A DNA stretch of 64,000 nucleotides from JACDEA01 sp963742585 (GCA_963742585.1 CAVUMI010000009.1:620001-684000), one strand, 5' to 3'. Shown: positions 20,315-31,083, numbered from the stretch's first letter. Translations and numbers: made by a program. The notes: generated from the letters alone by a model not told the origin.

Positions 20315-22445
20315 CGCGCGAGGCTCGGGGCTCTGGCCGAGATCCCGCGTCACAGTCCTCAAGGGCGTCGGCGAGAAGAAGGCCGAGTCGCTTGCAACGA
20401 TCGACATCGAGACGGTGCTCGATCTGGTGACGCACTACCCGCGCCGGTACATCGACCGCACGCAGCAGGCCGAGATCGCCGACCTGCGCGACGGCGACGA
20501 GGCGATGGTGCTGGCGCGGGTCAAGCGGGTGACCGAGCCGCCGTACCCGCAACGGTCGATCGCTCGTCGAGGTCGACGTCTTCGACGGCAGCGGCTACCT
20601 GCACTGCACGTTCTTCAACCAACCCTGGCGCGCCAAGCAGCTCAAGGAGGGGACCGAGGCGATCTTCTTCGGCAAGCTCGAGCGCTACAAGGGCCGGCGG
20701 CAGATGACGAGCCCGATCGTCGACTTCATCGGCAACAAGACCGGACGCATCATGCCCGATCTACCCGCAGTCGGAGAAGGCCGGCCTGACGACGTGGGAC
20801 TTCGCCACGCTGGGTCGGCGAGGCGCTCGAACGGGCCGGCGATCTGGTGGATCCCCTCGCCGAGTCGTGGCGCGACCGACTCGATCTCGCCGACCGCACG
20901 TGGGCGTTCGGCCACATCCACGCGCCCGAGTCGATCGCCGCCGCCCAAGCGGCGCGCAAGCGGCTGGCGTTCGACGAGCTGTTCCGGCTGCAGATGACAC
21001 TCGTGATGCGCAAGCGGGCGTTCGAACGCGAAGCCAAAGGCATCCGTCACGACGTCGACCGGCGAGCTGCTGCCGCGATTCCATGCGGCGCTGCCGTTCG
21101 CGCTCACCGGCGCGCAGGAGCGGGCCATCAGCGAGATCAACCGCGACCTCGCCGGGCCGCACCCGATGCACCGCCTGCTGCAGGGCGACGTCGGGTTCGG
21201 GCAAGACGCTGGTCGCCCTGAGCGCGCTGCTCGTCGCGGTGCAGGGCGGCCACCAGGGCGCGTTCATGGCGCCGACCGAGGTCCTCGCTGAGCAGCACAA
21301 CATCGCGGTGCGCGTCATTCGTCGCCGACCTCGACGGTGGGCGACGGTGGCCTCACGCTTGCTGGGCGACCGGCCGCTCCGCGTCGAGCTGCTGACCGGT
21401 CGCACGACGGCGACCGAGCGGGCGCGCATCCACGCCGGGCTGGCCGACGGTTCGGTCGACGTCCTGATCGGCACCCACGCGCTGCTCACCGAGAAGGTCG
21501 AGTTCCGCGCCCTCGGTGCGATCGTCATCGACGAGCAGCACCGCTTCGGCGTCGAGCAGCGCGCCGCGCTGCGGGACAAGGGTCCCGACGAGGGCGCGGT
21601 GCCCGACGTTCTGGTGATGACGGCGACGCCCATCCCGCGCACCGCGGCCATGACCGTCTACGGCGACCTCGACGTGACCGTGCTCGACGAGTTGCCGCCC
21701 GGCCGCACGCCGATCAAGACGATTTGGGCGCGCGGTCCGCTCGAGGAGACGGCGGCGTGGGAGCGCGTACGCGAGCAGGTCGCGGCCGGGCACCAGGCGT
21801 ACGTCGTGTGCCCGCTGATCGAGGAGTCGGAGAAGATCCAGGCCCGCTCCGCGGTCGAGGAATACGACCGGCTGCGAACCGAGGTCTTGCCCGAGCTGCG
21901 ACTCGGATTGCTGCATGGCCAGATGCCGGCCAAGGAGCGTGAAGCGGGCATGGCGGCGTTCCGGCGCGGCGAGATCGACGTGCTCGTCGCCACCACGGTG
22001 ATCGAGGTCGGCGTCGATGTGCCCAACGCGACCGTGATGGTGATCCTGTCGGCCGACCGATTCGGCGTGGCGCAACTGCATCAGCTGCGGGGCCGGGTGG
22101 GCCGTGGCGCGGACCAGTCGTTCTGCTACCTGCTCGGCGAGGCGAACACGCCCGACAGCGAGCAGCGTCTCGAGGCCATCGAGCGCACGACCGACGGCTT
22201 CGAGCTGGCCGAGGTCGACCTCGAGATCCGCGGTGAGGGCACGATTCTCGGCACGCGCCAGAAGGGCCGCACCGACCTCAAGTTGGCGTCGCTGCGGCGT
22301 GACAAGGATCTGGTGGCCAAGGCGCGCGAGGTGGCGTTCGCGATCGTCGACGAGGACGCGACGCTTGACGCACCAGCCCGATCTGGCCGCCGAGATCCGC
22401 GCGCTGGTCGACGACGACGAGGCCGAGTTCCTATTCAAGTCGTAG
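20311..22445 (+). CDS. recG: ATP-dependent DNA helicase RecG, frameshifted
   Basis: Processes stalled forks and branched DNA. N-terminal wedge/OB region: LKGVGEKKAESLATI, LVTHYPRRYIDRT, YLHCTFFNQPWRAKQL. Motor: LTGAQERAISEI, Walker A GDVGSGKT (restored by removing one G at 21193-21195), MAPTEVLAEQHN, Walker B IDEQHRFGVEQR (DEQH), TATPIPRT, then the second RecA domain LLHGQMPAKERE, TTVIEVGVDVPNATVM, QLHQLRGRVGRG and the C-terminal LEIRGEGTILGTRQKG. GTG 20311 overlaps the upstream stop. Most breaks are in the first 1 kb; 21350-22360 is intact. Confidence 0.95.
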
Positions 22446-23055
22446 GGGTCGTTCTCGCCGCCGGTCGAGGTGAGCGGCTGCGGCCGCTCACCGATGACAC
22501 GCCCAAGGCGCTGCTTGCCGGTCGGCGGCGTGCCGCTGCTCGATCTGGCCATCGAACGGCTTCGCCCGCACGTCGACGAGATCGCGGTCAACGCGCACTA
22601 CCTCCATGAGCAGATCGAGCGCGCACCTGGCCGGCACGTGACGTGCATCGTGTCGGTCGAGCAACCTGAGGCACTGGGTACCGCCGGCGCACTCGGTCAC
22701 CTTCGCGGTTGGATCGACGGGCGCGATGTGCTGCTCACCAACAGCGACGCCTGGTACAGCGACGCCGCCGCCGAACCTCGCCGACGAAGGCGGCGCAAAT
22801 GCGTTTGCTCGTCGTGAAAGATCCGCGACCGCGCCGACTACGGCGAGTGGCTCTATGCCGGTTCCTGCTACTTGCCGTGGGCGCAATGTCTGTGAGCTTC
22901 CGGCGACGCCCGCCGGACTCCACGAGGTTTGCTGGCGCGACGCATGGGCAACGAACAGCCTTGACCTCGTGCCTTACACCGGCCAGTTCATCGATTGCGG
23001 TACGCAGGCCGATCTCGAGATGGCCAACCGGGCCGCGGGCGACGCCCATGGCTGA
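22440..23055 (+). CDS. Sugar-1-phosphate nucleotidyltransferase, frameshifted
   Basis: Rossmann-like NTP transferase. VGVVLAAGRGERLRPLTDDTPKALL is the nucleotide-binding signature; then PLLDLAIERL, INAHYLHEQIE-like VNAHYLHEQIE, EALGTAGALGHLRGW, LLTNSDAWY (the metal-binding Asp) and the C-terminal GQFIDCGTQADLEMAN. It resembles MurU/mannose-1-phosphate guanylyltransferase-like enzymes, but the sugar cannot be told. The start is not clear: no ATG/GTG lies right before VGVVLAAG. Extra bases occur near 22515, 22630, 22770-22830 and 22890. It overlaps the Nudix start (ATGGCTGA). Confidence 0.8.
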
Positions 23056-23535
23056 CCGTCGCAGTCTCCTGCTGACGGGCGCGCACTGGCTCCGGCAGGT
23101 GTGGTGGTTCGTACGCCGACCGATGGCGATCGGAACCGCGGGGCTGGTAGTTGACGACGAGGGCCGAATCCTGCTGGTCAGGCAGAGCTATGCCAAGCGG
23201 CGCTGGATGTTGCCGGGCGGCGGCTTGAAGCGCGGCGAAACGTTGCGCGACGGGGCATTACGGGAGCTACGCGAAGAGGCCGGCATCATCGCCAAAGCGC
23301 CGGCCGATGTGACGATGCTCGGCATCTACAGCAACTTCAAGCAGGGCCGAAACGACCAAGTCGCAGTCTTCGTGGTCCGCGACTGGGACCAAGAGCCGAG
23401 CAACGACCTCGAGATCGCCAATCTGGGCTTCTTCGCTCCAGACGAGCTGCCGACACCAGTCTCCGGGTCGACGCGGCGGCGCATCGACGAATTCCTCCGC
23501 CGACGCGATGATCAGCCCCCATTGGTAGGGTGCCC
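23048..23535 (+). CDS. Nudix hydrolase
   Basis: The ATG at 23048 overlaps the nucleotidyltransferase stop. The Nudix box is seen as GGGLKRGETLRDGALRELREEAG, spread over residues 57-79 with the catalytic REEAG core, preceded by GTAGLVVDDEGRILLVRQ. A substrate such as an NDP-sugar or NTP fits the neighbour. An N-terminal amphipathic segment (TGAHWLRQVWWFVRRP) may touch the membrane. In this sequence the frame has no stop before the next gene and runs into the ABC ATPase; a TGA near 23509 lies in another frame, so one miscalled base would end the Nudix protein normally. Confidence 0.85.
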
Positions 23536-23539
23536 TTCG

Positions 23540-24299
23540 ATGGCAGGTAACCCTCTTGTCGTCATGCAAGGGGTCAACAAGTGGTTCGGCGACCTGCACG
23601 TGTTGCAGGACGTCGATCTCACCGTCGATCGTGGCGAGGTGCTGGTCGTGATCGGCCCGTCCGGCTCAGGCAAGTCCACGCTGTGCCGCATGATCAATCG
23701 GCTCGAGCCCATCGACAGCGGGACGATCAGCATCGACGGCGTGCCGCTCCCGGAGGAGGGCCGGGAGCTCGCCAGGGCGCGGGCCGACATCGGGATGGTG
23801 TTCCAGTCGTTCAACCTGTTCGCCCACAAGACCGTGTTGCAGAACGTCATGTTGGGTCCCGTCAAGGTGCGCCGGCTGAGCAAAGACAGCGGCCAAGACA
23901 CAGGCGATGGCCCTGCTGGAACGGGTCGGCATCGCCGACAAGGCCGATCGCTACCCGGCTGAAGTCTCCGGCGGCCAGCAGCAGCGGGCCGCGATCGCCA
24001 GGGCGCTGGCGATGGAACCCAAGCTGATGATGTTCGACGAGCCCACGTCGGCGCTCGACCCCGAGATGATCCAGGAGGTGCTCGAGGTCATGGAGGAACT
24101 GGCGGCCGAGGGCACGACCATGCTCGTCATCTCTCACGAAATGGGCTTCGCCCGTCGCGCCGCCAAGCGGGTGGCGTTCATGGACGGTGGCCGCATTCTC
24201 GAACTGGCATCGCCCGACCAGTTCTTCGATCATCCCGAGACCGACCGGGCTCGGGACTTCCTGTCCAAGATCCTCGTCCATCAAGGAGAAGACAAATGA
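23540..24299 (+). CDS. Polar amino-acid ABC transporter ATPase (GlnQ/GluA type), frameshifted once
   Basis: MAGNPLVVMQGVNKWFGDLHVL, Walker A GPSGSGKST, Q-loop GMVFQSFNLF, signature SGGQQQRAAIARALAM, Walker B LMMFDEPTSALDPE and the H-loop VISHEMGFAR. ATPases that say FQSFNLF and SHEMGFAR drive uptake of glutamate, glutamine or other polar amino acids. The frame is broken near 23890-23900, between Q-loop and signature. The next gene begins inside its stop (ATGA), giving a four-gene import operon: ATPase, binding lipoprotein and two permeases. Confidence 0.93.
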
Positions 24300-25288
24300 A
24301 AGTTTCCCGTCGGCTGTGGTTGCTGGTCGTCCTGCTCGTCGTCGCCCTCGTCGGCTCGGCGTGCGGCGACGATGACGACGACGGGGGATCGGGGGACGAC
24401 ACGACGCTGCCCAGCGTCCCGGCTGACAGCACCATGAAAAAGATCCAGGACCGGGGCAAGCTCGTGGTTGGCGTGAAGTTCGACCAGCCGGGGTTCGGCT
24501 TGAAGGACCCGGCGACCGGCGGCGACCCGGTCGGGTTTTGACGTCGAGATCGGGAAACTGATCGCTAAGCGCATCTTCGGCGAGAACATCTCCGGCAAGG
24601 TCGAGTTCAAGGAGACTAAGACGCCGGTTCGCGAGATCTCCATCCAGAACGGCGACGTCGACATCGTGGTGGCGACCTACACGATCAACGACAACCGAAA
24701 GCGATCGGTGGCATTTCGCGGGGCCGTACTTCGTATCGCAGCAGGACATCATGGTCCGCACCGATGACACCGCGATCAACCAAGGTGCAGGACCTGAACG
24801 GCAAGAAGGTCTGCTCGGTACAAGGCTCCACGTCGCTGAACAACCTCAAGCTTCCCGCCAACGCGCCAACCGCCGACACATCGATCACGTTCGGCACGTA
24901 CTCCGAGTGCGCAGCTGCGATGGCCGACAAGCGGGTGCAGGCAGTCACCACCGACAGCCACATCCTCGACGGGTTGGTGAAGGCAAGCAGCGGTGCGTTC
25001 AAGCGCATCGACGCGCCGTTCAGCCAGGAGCCCTACGGAATCGGCCTCAAGAAGGGCGACCCCACATTCCGCAACTTCATCAACGACGTCCTCGAGGCCA
25101 TTGGCAGCTCCAATGAGTACAAGACGGCCTTCGACGCCACGCTCACTGCTATAGGCGTCGTCTTCAAGGCGCCGCCGGCGGTCGATCGTTACACGGAGAC
25201 GGGCGAGGTCGTTCCGGTGACGACAACCATCGCGGGAACGGCAGCGACGACGACATCGACAGCCGCCGCCACCACTACGTCGTACTAA
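24296..25288 (+). CDS. Amino-acid ABC transporter substrate-binding lipoprotein, frameshifted
   Basis: A signal peptide with lipobox (LVVLLVVALVGSACG) anchors it outside the membrane. An acidic linker DDDDDGGSGDD follows, then the type 2 periplasmic-binding fold: IQDRGKLVVGVKFDQPGFG, FDVEIGKLIAKRIFG, DVDIVVATYTINDNRKRSV, FAGPYFVSQQDIMV, LNGKKVCSVQGST and FSQEPYGIGLKKGD. This is the GluB/glutamine-binding pattern. The C-terminus has an unusual Thr/Ala-rich tail of about 25 residues (TTTIAGTAATTTSTAAATTT). Single extra bases lie near 24537, 24716 and 24783. Confidence 0.9.
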
Positions 25289-25295
25289 CGGTCGC

Positions 25296-25942
25296 TTGGA
25301 CGTCGTCCTCGACAACCTCGACAGGTTTGTCGAGGGAATACGGACGACGATCGGGCTGACCCTGCTCGGCTACGCCGGGGCTTTTGCCATCGGTGTTCTG
25401 ATTGCCGGCTGCAGGGTCAGCCCGGTGCCACCCCTTCGCTGGGCGGGCGCTACATACGTCGAACTGGTCCGCAACACACCGCTCGCGGTGCTGTTCGCGC
25501 TGTTCTTCTTCGGGTTCCCAAAAATCGGCGTGAAGTCTCGAGCCCTACCCCTCGGCGGTGATCGTGCTCGCCGCGTACACCGGAGCATTTGTCGCCGAAA
25601 CCGTGAGATCGGGGATCAACTCGGTAGTCGACCGGCCAGGCCGAGGCGGCGCGATCAGTGGGGCTGACCTTCATTCAGACGCTCCGGATCGTGGTGTTGC
25701 CACAGGCACTGCGGACCGTCGTGGCTCCGCTTGGGAGCCTCTTCATCGCCCTGACGAAGAACAGTTCGATCGCCTTCACGATCTCGGTCGTCGAGATCGT
25801 GGGCATCGCTAGCGACGTCGCAGTGCAAGAGGCGCTGCCGGTTCCGGCATTCCTGGCGGCGATAGCCGCCTACCTGTTGCTGACGCTGCCGTCCGGGCTC
25901 CTCGTCGACGTGATCGAACGCCGCGTGGCGATCAGGCGATGA
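25296..25942 (+). CDS. Amino-acid ABC transporter permease (GluC-like), frameshifted
   Basis: HisM/GluC-type permease: LDRFVEGIRTTIGLTLLGYAGA, TYVELVRNTPLAVLFALFFFGFP (the family's RNTPL motif), VLAAYTGAFVAETVRSGINSV, GLTFIQTLRIVVLPQALRTV (EAA loop contacting the ATPase) and ALTKNSSIAFTISVVEI. TTG 25296 is used as start. Extra bases near 25545 and 25640 break the frame. The stop overlaps the ATG of the second permease. Confidence 0.9.
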
Positions 25943-26818
25943 CAGCACCCGTCTTGGCTGATGCGTTGGGTCCGCGTGGTCGTCGGCGCGTTGCCATCGC
26001 GACGGCAGTCGCCGGCGCCGTTCTGCTGCTGTTGGTCGCCGTCGCAACAAAGCGGTTCGCCGACCACGATCAACTCTCCTGGGAACGATGGGAGTACTTC
26101 ACCCGCTGGTCGGTCATCCGCTTCCTGCTCGAAGGTTTGTGGTTCACGCTCAAGGCCGCCGCCGCGGCGATGGTTCTGGCCGTCGGGCCTCGGGATTTCT
26201 TGGCACTTGGCCGTCTCGCCCGAACCGCGCCAATTCGGTGGCTGGCCGGCACCTATGTCCAGCTGTTCCGGGCGCTGCCGGTGTTCCTCCTGATCCTCTT
26301 CTCCGCGCAGGCACTGCCCGACCTCGGTCTGCGGCTCGACGTGTTCTGGTATGTCGTGATCGGACTCGTGGCGTACAACAGCGCCGTGCTCGGCGAGATC
26401 TTCCGCGCCGGCATCCTGTCGCTTGACCGCGGCCAGAGCGAGGCTGCGTACGCCGTCGGCCTGAGCTACTGGCAGGCCATGCGGCTTGTCGTGATCCCGC
26501 AGGCGGTTCGTCGGATGGTGCCGGCGATCGTGAGCCAACTCGTAACGTTCTGAAGGACACGTCGTTGGGGTCGTTCGTCGGGTACGAGGAGTTGCTGCGG
26601 CGGAGCCGAGTTGACCGGGGAGATCTTTCGGCGAGCGCCTCCTCCAAGGGTTCGTCGTGACCGCCCTCATCTATATCGTGGTCTGCTTCGCGCTCAGTCG
26701 CCTCGCGCAGCGGCTCGAAGTCCGGCAGCGCCGCCGGTACAAGGCGGGCGGAATCAAAGTGGCTGGCGTCGAGGACCTCGCCCTTGTCGACGCCAAGGGT
26801 GAAGCCGCGGTCAGTTAG
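25939..26818 (+). CDS. Amino-acid ABC transporter permease (GluD-like), frameshifted
   Basis: The second permease of the importer. A TM1 region (AIATAVAGAVLLLLVAVAT) is followed by FLLEGLWFTLKAAAAAMVLAV, TYVQLFRALPVFLLILFSAQ, IGLVAYNSAVLGEIFRAGILS, the EAA-loop segment AVGLSYWQAMRLVVIPQAVRR and, in restored frame, LKDTSLGSFVGYEELLRRA. The C-terminal cytosolic tail ends VDAKGEAAVS. Extra bases occur near 26187, 26553, 26607 and 26640. The gene converges with the esterase on the minus strand with a 4-base overlap. Confidence 0.88.
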
Positions 26819-27754
26819 GTCAACGCGGCCTTGAGTTGACCGGCCACTTCGCGTACGGCGGCCTTGGCGCCTTCGAGTACCAGGCTCATGCCGAAGAACC
26901 CATGGATCAGTCCGTCGTACCGCTTCACGGTCACCGGAACGCCGGCCTCCTTCAACCGGTCGGCGTACGCCTCGCCCTCATCGCGGAGCGGGTCGAACTC
27001 AGCAGTCACCACGAACGCCTGCGGCAGGCCGCTGAGGTCGGAGGCGAACAGCGGCGACAGCGCAGGGTCCTTCGGATCGCCGTTGGCGCCGAGGTAGTGG
27101 TCGGTAGAACCAACGGAGACCGGCCGCGGTCAGCAGGTAGCCCTCGCCGTTCTCCTCCATCGACGGCTGGCTCATCGTCAGGTCGGTGACCGGGTAGATC
27201 AGCAGCTGGAACGCGATGGCCGGGCCGCCACGCTCCTTGGCTAGCAGCGCCGTTACCGCGGCCAGGTTGCCGCCCGCGCTGTCGCCCGCGACCGCGAGCC
27301 GCTCCGGATTGACCGCCGAGCGCGGCGGCATTGTCGGCTACCCACCGCGTGGCCGCGTAGCAGTCCTCGGCCGCGGCCGGGGCGCCGTGCTCCGGCGCCA
27401 GGCGGTAGTCGACGCTCACGACTACCGCGCCGGCGAGGTTCGCCAGCTGGCGGCAGGTCGCGTCGTGACTGTCGATGTTGCCGATGACGAACCCGCCGCC
27501 GTGGAAGTACACGACCAGCGGTCGCGGGGCGATTGACCGGACTCCGGCGTGTACACCCGAATCGGGATCTCGTTGCCATCGGGACCGGGGATCTTCAGGT
27601 CCTCGACGCCGGCGACCTCTTCGGGCGCGCCGGCCAGCGCGGTGATGCCGCGAACATTGCCCGAGCCTGCCTCGGGCGACATCTGCTCGAGCGGCGAACC
27701 GCCGGCGGCGGCCAGCTGGTCGAGCAAAGTTCGGACCTGCGGATCGAGCGGCAT
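26815..27754 (-). CDS. Alpha/beta hydrolase of the hormone-sensitive-lipase (HSL, family IV) esterase group, frameshifted
   Basis: Begins MPLDPQVRTLLDQLAAAGG; IPIRVYTPES; the oxyanion motif VVYFHGGGFVIGN; DYRLAPEHGAPAAAED; the nucleophile in AVAGDSAGGNLAAV; the acid in TAEFDPLRDEGEAYA; the His in DGLIHGFFGM. All family IV motifs are present in order. A carboxylesterase acting on short acyl esters is likely, in the cytosol. Extra bases occur near 27113, 27333 and 27540. The length suits the usual 310 residues. Confidence 0.9.
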
Positions 27755-27783
27755 GGCCGCGCACCGTACCGTGTCCCTTCGAA

Positions 27784-28304
27784 ATGCGCGTCGTGAGCTG
27801 GAGCAGCGAGGGGACGACGGCTGGTGGCGCCCCCGGGGCAGACGACGCGCCCGACGAGCGACCGGGCCCGCGAGGCCGTGTTCAGCATGCTGGCCAGCCT
27901 CGACGTGATCGACGGATGCGACCGTGGTGGACCTGTTCGCCGGGAGCGGCGCAATGGGAATCGAAGCGCTGTCGCGCGGCGCCGCGCACGCAACGTTCGT
28001 CGAGTCGGACGGGCTCGCGATCAAGGCGCTGCGAGACGAATCTGGCGAACACCGGCCTGGCCGATCGGGCGACAGTCCTCCGGCGCGACGCCGACCACGT
28101 TTTCGGCGGGCCGTGGACGTCGCGTTCGTCGACCCGCCGTACGGCTTTGACGGATGGACGGGCCTGCTCGACACGCTCGATGCAGAGCTCGCCGTCATCG
28201 AATCCGACCGCGAGCTCGACGTGGGCGCGAAGTGGCTGGTCAACAAGGTGAGGCACTACGGCGGTACGGTGGTGACCCTGGCGAAACGGAAAGGTGCGAC
28301 GTGA
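27784..28304 (+). CDS. rsmD: 16S rRNA (guanine966-N2)-methyltransferase, frameshifted
   Basis: SAM-dependent rRNA methylase. In corrected frame it opens MRVVSGAARGRRLVAPPGQ and TRPTSDRAREAVFSML, then motif I VVDLFAGSGAMGIEALSRGA, and catalytic motif IV FVDPPYGFDGW. It ends TVVTLAKRKGAT. Extra bases occur at about 27799, 27917, 28037 and 28110. The coaD gene follows with a GTGA overlap, the normal rsmD-coaD pair. Confidence 0.92.
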
Positions 28305-28787
28305 GAACCGCCCTCTGCCCTGGGTCATACGACCCGATCCATAACGGGCACCTCGAAGTCATCGAGCCCGCGGCGAAGCTGTTCGACCGCGTCGTTGTCG
28401 CTGTCATCCGCAATCCGGGCAAGGTCAAGCCGATGTTCACGCTCGAGGAGCGCAAGGACATGGTCCACGAATCGTTGGGCCATCTCCCGAATGTCGACGT
28501 CACCATGATGAAGAAGCTCACGGTCGATGTGGCCAAGGACGTCGGCGCCGGGTTGGATCGTGCGCGGCCTACGGGTCGCGTCGGACTTCGAGTACGAGTT
28601 GCAGATGGCGCAGATGAACGAGGCCATCTCCGGCATCGAGACGATCTTCATTCCGTGCGCGTCGACCAGTTCGTTCATCGCGTCGTCGCTCGTTCGCCAG
28701 ATCGCACAGGGCGGCGGAGCCGAGCAACTGAAATCGATGGTGCCGGAGCCGGTGTGGAAGCGACTGAAGGAGAAATTCACCGCGTGA
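28301..28787 (+). CDS. coaD: Phosphopantetheine adenylyltransferase, one frameshift
   Basis: The penultimate step of CoA synthesis (ATP plus 4'-phosphopantetheine). RTALCPGSYDPIHNGHLEVIE contains the HxGH nucleotidyl-transfer motif; then VVVAVIRNPGKVKPMFTLEER, IVRGLRVASDFEYELQMAQMN and FIASSLVRQIA. One extra base near 28550 (GAGGTTGG region) breaks the frame; the length 487 is 3n+1. The corrected protein is about 161 residues, the standard size. GTG 28301 overlaps the rsmD stop. Confidence 0.95.
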
Positions 28788-29367
28788 GCTACGACCCAAC
28801 GGCGATGGCCAACGAGCCGCCCGATGCCGAGACGCTGCTGCGCCGGGTCGTCGACATCGTGAACAACGCCAAGTCGATGCCGCTGTCGTCGTCGGTGTTG
28901 CTCAGCAACAAGGACGACGTTCTCGAGCTCATGGAGGACGCACTCGAGCGCCTTCCGGCCGAGCTCCGCCAGGCCCGCTGGATGCTGCGCGAGCGCCAGG
29001 AGTTCCTCGACAAGGTTCAACGCGAAGGCGACGAGATCCTCGAGGCGGCGCGGGTGCGCGCCGAGCGGATGGTCCAGCGCACCGAGATCGTCCGCGAGGC
29101 CCAGCACGTCGCCGAGAAGACCGTGGAGGAAGCCCGCGAGCTGGCCCGGCGGCTGCGGCACGAGGCCGAGGACTACTGCGACCAGAAGCTGGCGGCCTTC
29201 GAGATCGTGCTCGAGCGCACCGCCAAGACCGTCCAAGGCGGGCGGGAGAAGCTGCGGGTGACCCCCTCGGGGCCGCACCGAGGGCGCGATCGGCTTCGAC
29301 GGCGACGGACCTGACCGAGGGCCCGACCACCGGCGAGCACGAGGCGTTTTTCGATCAAGACCAATAG
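28784..29367 (+). CDS. Coiled-coil protein (DivIVA/ATP-synthase-b-like) of the coaD cluster
   Basis: GTG 28784 overlaps the coaD stop. After a short N-terminus (ETLLRRVVDIVNNAKSMPLSSSVL) comes a long charged helix of about 100 residues with heptad-like spacing (LRERQEFLDKVQREGDEIL, ARVRAERMVQRTEIVREA). It probably forms a dimeric coiled coil, possibly linked to cell-pole or envelope functions. An extra base near 29265 shifts the frame; in the restored frame it ends AFFDQDQ at 29367. The gene is regularly found between coaD and DUF177 in actinobacteria; its role is not established. Confidence 0.8.
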
Positions 29368-29869
29368 CGCGGCCTTCCGGGTCGGGGTAGCCGACCTTCT
29401 CCGCAACCTCGGCCACCGCCGCATCTGTCGACGCTTCGCGGGCCGCTTGCCCGAGGCGGTCGTGAGTGGTTCAGCCGCCACGGGGGAAGTTCGTGCCGAC
29501 CTGATCCTCGAGTCGCTCGCCGGGGGCGCGATCCTGGCCACCGGCACGGTGACCGCGCGAGTGGTTGGGCGAGTGCCGGCGGTGCCTGGGTCCGGCCGCC
29601 GGGAGCGGTCACGGCGGAGGTTCGCGAGCTGTTCGAGCGCGGGCAGCGACGAGGAGGAGACGTACCCCCTCGAGGGTGACGAAATCGACGTAGCGCCGCT
29701 GGTGCGCGACGCTGTACTGCTCGAGCTCCCGCTGGCGCCGCTGTGCCGCGAGGCGTGCCGGGGGCTTTGCCCCGTCTGCGGCGCCAACCGGAACGACGTC
29801 GACTGCGGGCATGAGCCCGACGATCGCGACCCGCGCTGGGCCGCCCTCGACCAGCTGAAGGATTCGTAA
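29354..29869 (+). CDS. DUF177 (YceD family) protein, frameshifted
   Basis: FRVGVADLLRNLGHRR at the N-terminus and the C-terminal YPLEGDEIDVAPLVRDAVLLELPLAPLC are DUF177 features, followed by CRGLCPVCGANRNDVDC, the family's Cys cluster. YceD/DUF177 proteins are linked to 23S rRNA maturation and are encoded with rpmF, as here. No canonical start lies in frame upstream of FRVGVADLL, and the frame breaks near 29435, 29560 and 29635. The start position is therefore a guess. Confidence 0.8.
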   Translation: MKTNSAAFRVGVADLLRNLGHRRICRRFAGRLPEAVVSGSAATGEVRADLILESLAGGAILATGTVTARVVGRVPAVPGSGRRERSRRRFASCSSAGSDEEETYPLEGDEIDVAPLVRDAVLLELPLAPLCREACRGLCPVCGANRNDVDCGHEPDDRDPRWAALDQLKDS

Positions 29870-29873
29870 CCAC

Positions 29874-30053
29874 GTGGCTGTTCCCAAGAAGAAGACCTCA
29901 AAGGCCAAGACCCGCATGCGCCGGGCGTCCTCGTGGAAGCTGGACGCGCCGCCCCGCAGCGTCTGCCCTCAATGCGCCCAGGCCAAGTTGCCCCACGTCG
30001 TCTGCCCGAACTGCGGGTGGTACGGCGGCCGCCAGGCCATCGAGGTCGATTGA
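29874..30053 (+). CDS. rpmF: 50S ribosomal protein L32
   Basis: 59 residues, intact. From GTG 29874 it reads AVPKKKTSKAKTRMRRASSW, the L32 N-terminus, followed by a zinc ribbon VCPQCAQAKLPHVVCPNCGWY (CxxC...CxxC). The start follows four bases after the DUF177 stop, so the two are translated together. It is followed by plsX, the standard rpmF-plsX order. Confidence 0.95.
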   Translation: MAVPKKKTSKAKTRMRRASSWKLDAPPRSVCPQCAQAKLPHVVCPNCGWYGGRQAIEVD

Positions 30054-30114
30054 CCCGGTTCTTGGCAGCAATGAAGGCCCATAGCGCCGCCACTACTGCC
30101 AAGAAGTATCCGTC

Positions 30115-31083
30115 GTGCTGCCCGTAGCGGTCGACGCCATGGGCGGTGACAAGGCGCCCGGGGAGATCGTCGCCGGCGCCGAGCAGGCCTCGAATGAGCA
30201 CGGCATTCCGGTCGTTCTCGTCGGGCAGCCCGACGCCATCGGCGAGACGACCCTTGAGGTCATCGCCGGCGTCCGAAGTCATCGAGATGCATGACGACCC
30301 CGCGCAGGGCGTGCGGCGCAAGAAGGACAGCTCGCTCGTGCGCGCCGCGGAGGCGGTGCGTGACGGCAAGGCCAGCGCGATGGTGAGCGCCGGCAATACG
30401 GGGGCCACGATGGCCAGCGCGCTGCTGCGAATGGGCCGCCTGCCCGGTGTCGCCCGCCCGGCTATCGCCACGCCCATCCCCGTACCCGGTGGAACATCCG
30501 ACCGTGCTGCTCGATGCCGGCGCAAACGCCGAGTGCTCACCGGAGTGGCTGGTGCAGTTCGCGCAGATGGGGTCGGCCTTCTCGGCGCAACGCTTCGGTG
30601 TCGAGAAGCCCAGGGTCGCGCTGCTGTCGATCGGCGAAGAGGACACCAAGGGGAGTCCCGCTGGTCAAGGACACCCATGTCCTGCTCCGCGACGCCCCGG
30701 GCATCAACTTCATCGGAAACGTCGAGGGCCGGGACCTCATGAGTGACGCGGCCGACGTGGTGGTGGCGGACGGGTTCACCGGCAACGTGGCGCTCAAGAC
30801 GCTCGAGGGCGGCATCAAGTTCATCGTCAACGCCGTGCTCGGCGCCATGATGGCCACCGACGAGGCCAAGGAGGCAGCCAAGGTGCTCATGCCCGCGCTG
30901 GCGCCGCTCGCCGACGAATTGGACCCCGATACGCACGGCGGCGCCATGCTCCTGGGCGTGAACGGCGTCTGCATCATCGGCCACGGCTCGTCGTCGGCCC
31001 GGGCGGTGGTGAACGCGGTCAGGGTGGCTCGGGACATGGTCGAAGGCGACCTGGTCGCCAAGGTGGCTGCCGCAGTCGCGTAG
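30115..31083 (+). CDS. plsX: Phosphate acyltransferase PlsX, frameshifted
   Basis: Makes acyl-phosphate from acyl-ACP for phospholipid synthesis. LPVAVDAMGGDKAPGEIV, SSLVRAAEAVRDGKASAMVSAGNTGATMA, HPTVLLDAGANAECSPEWL, RVALLSIGEEDTKG, GNVEGRDLMSDAADVVVADGFTGNV and LLGVNGVCIIGHGSS are the PlsX blocks. Three extra bases (about 30272, 30485, 30655) return the total to a multiple of three. GTG 30115 was chosen because it begins the VAVDAMGGD motif; the weak leader makes it moderately certain. Confidence 0.93.
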
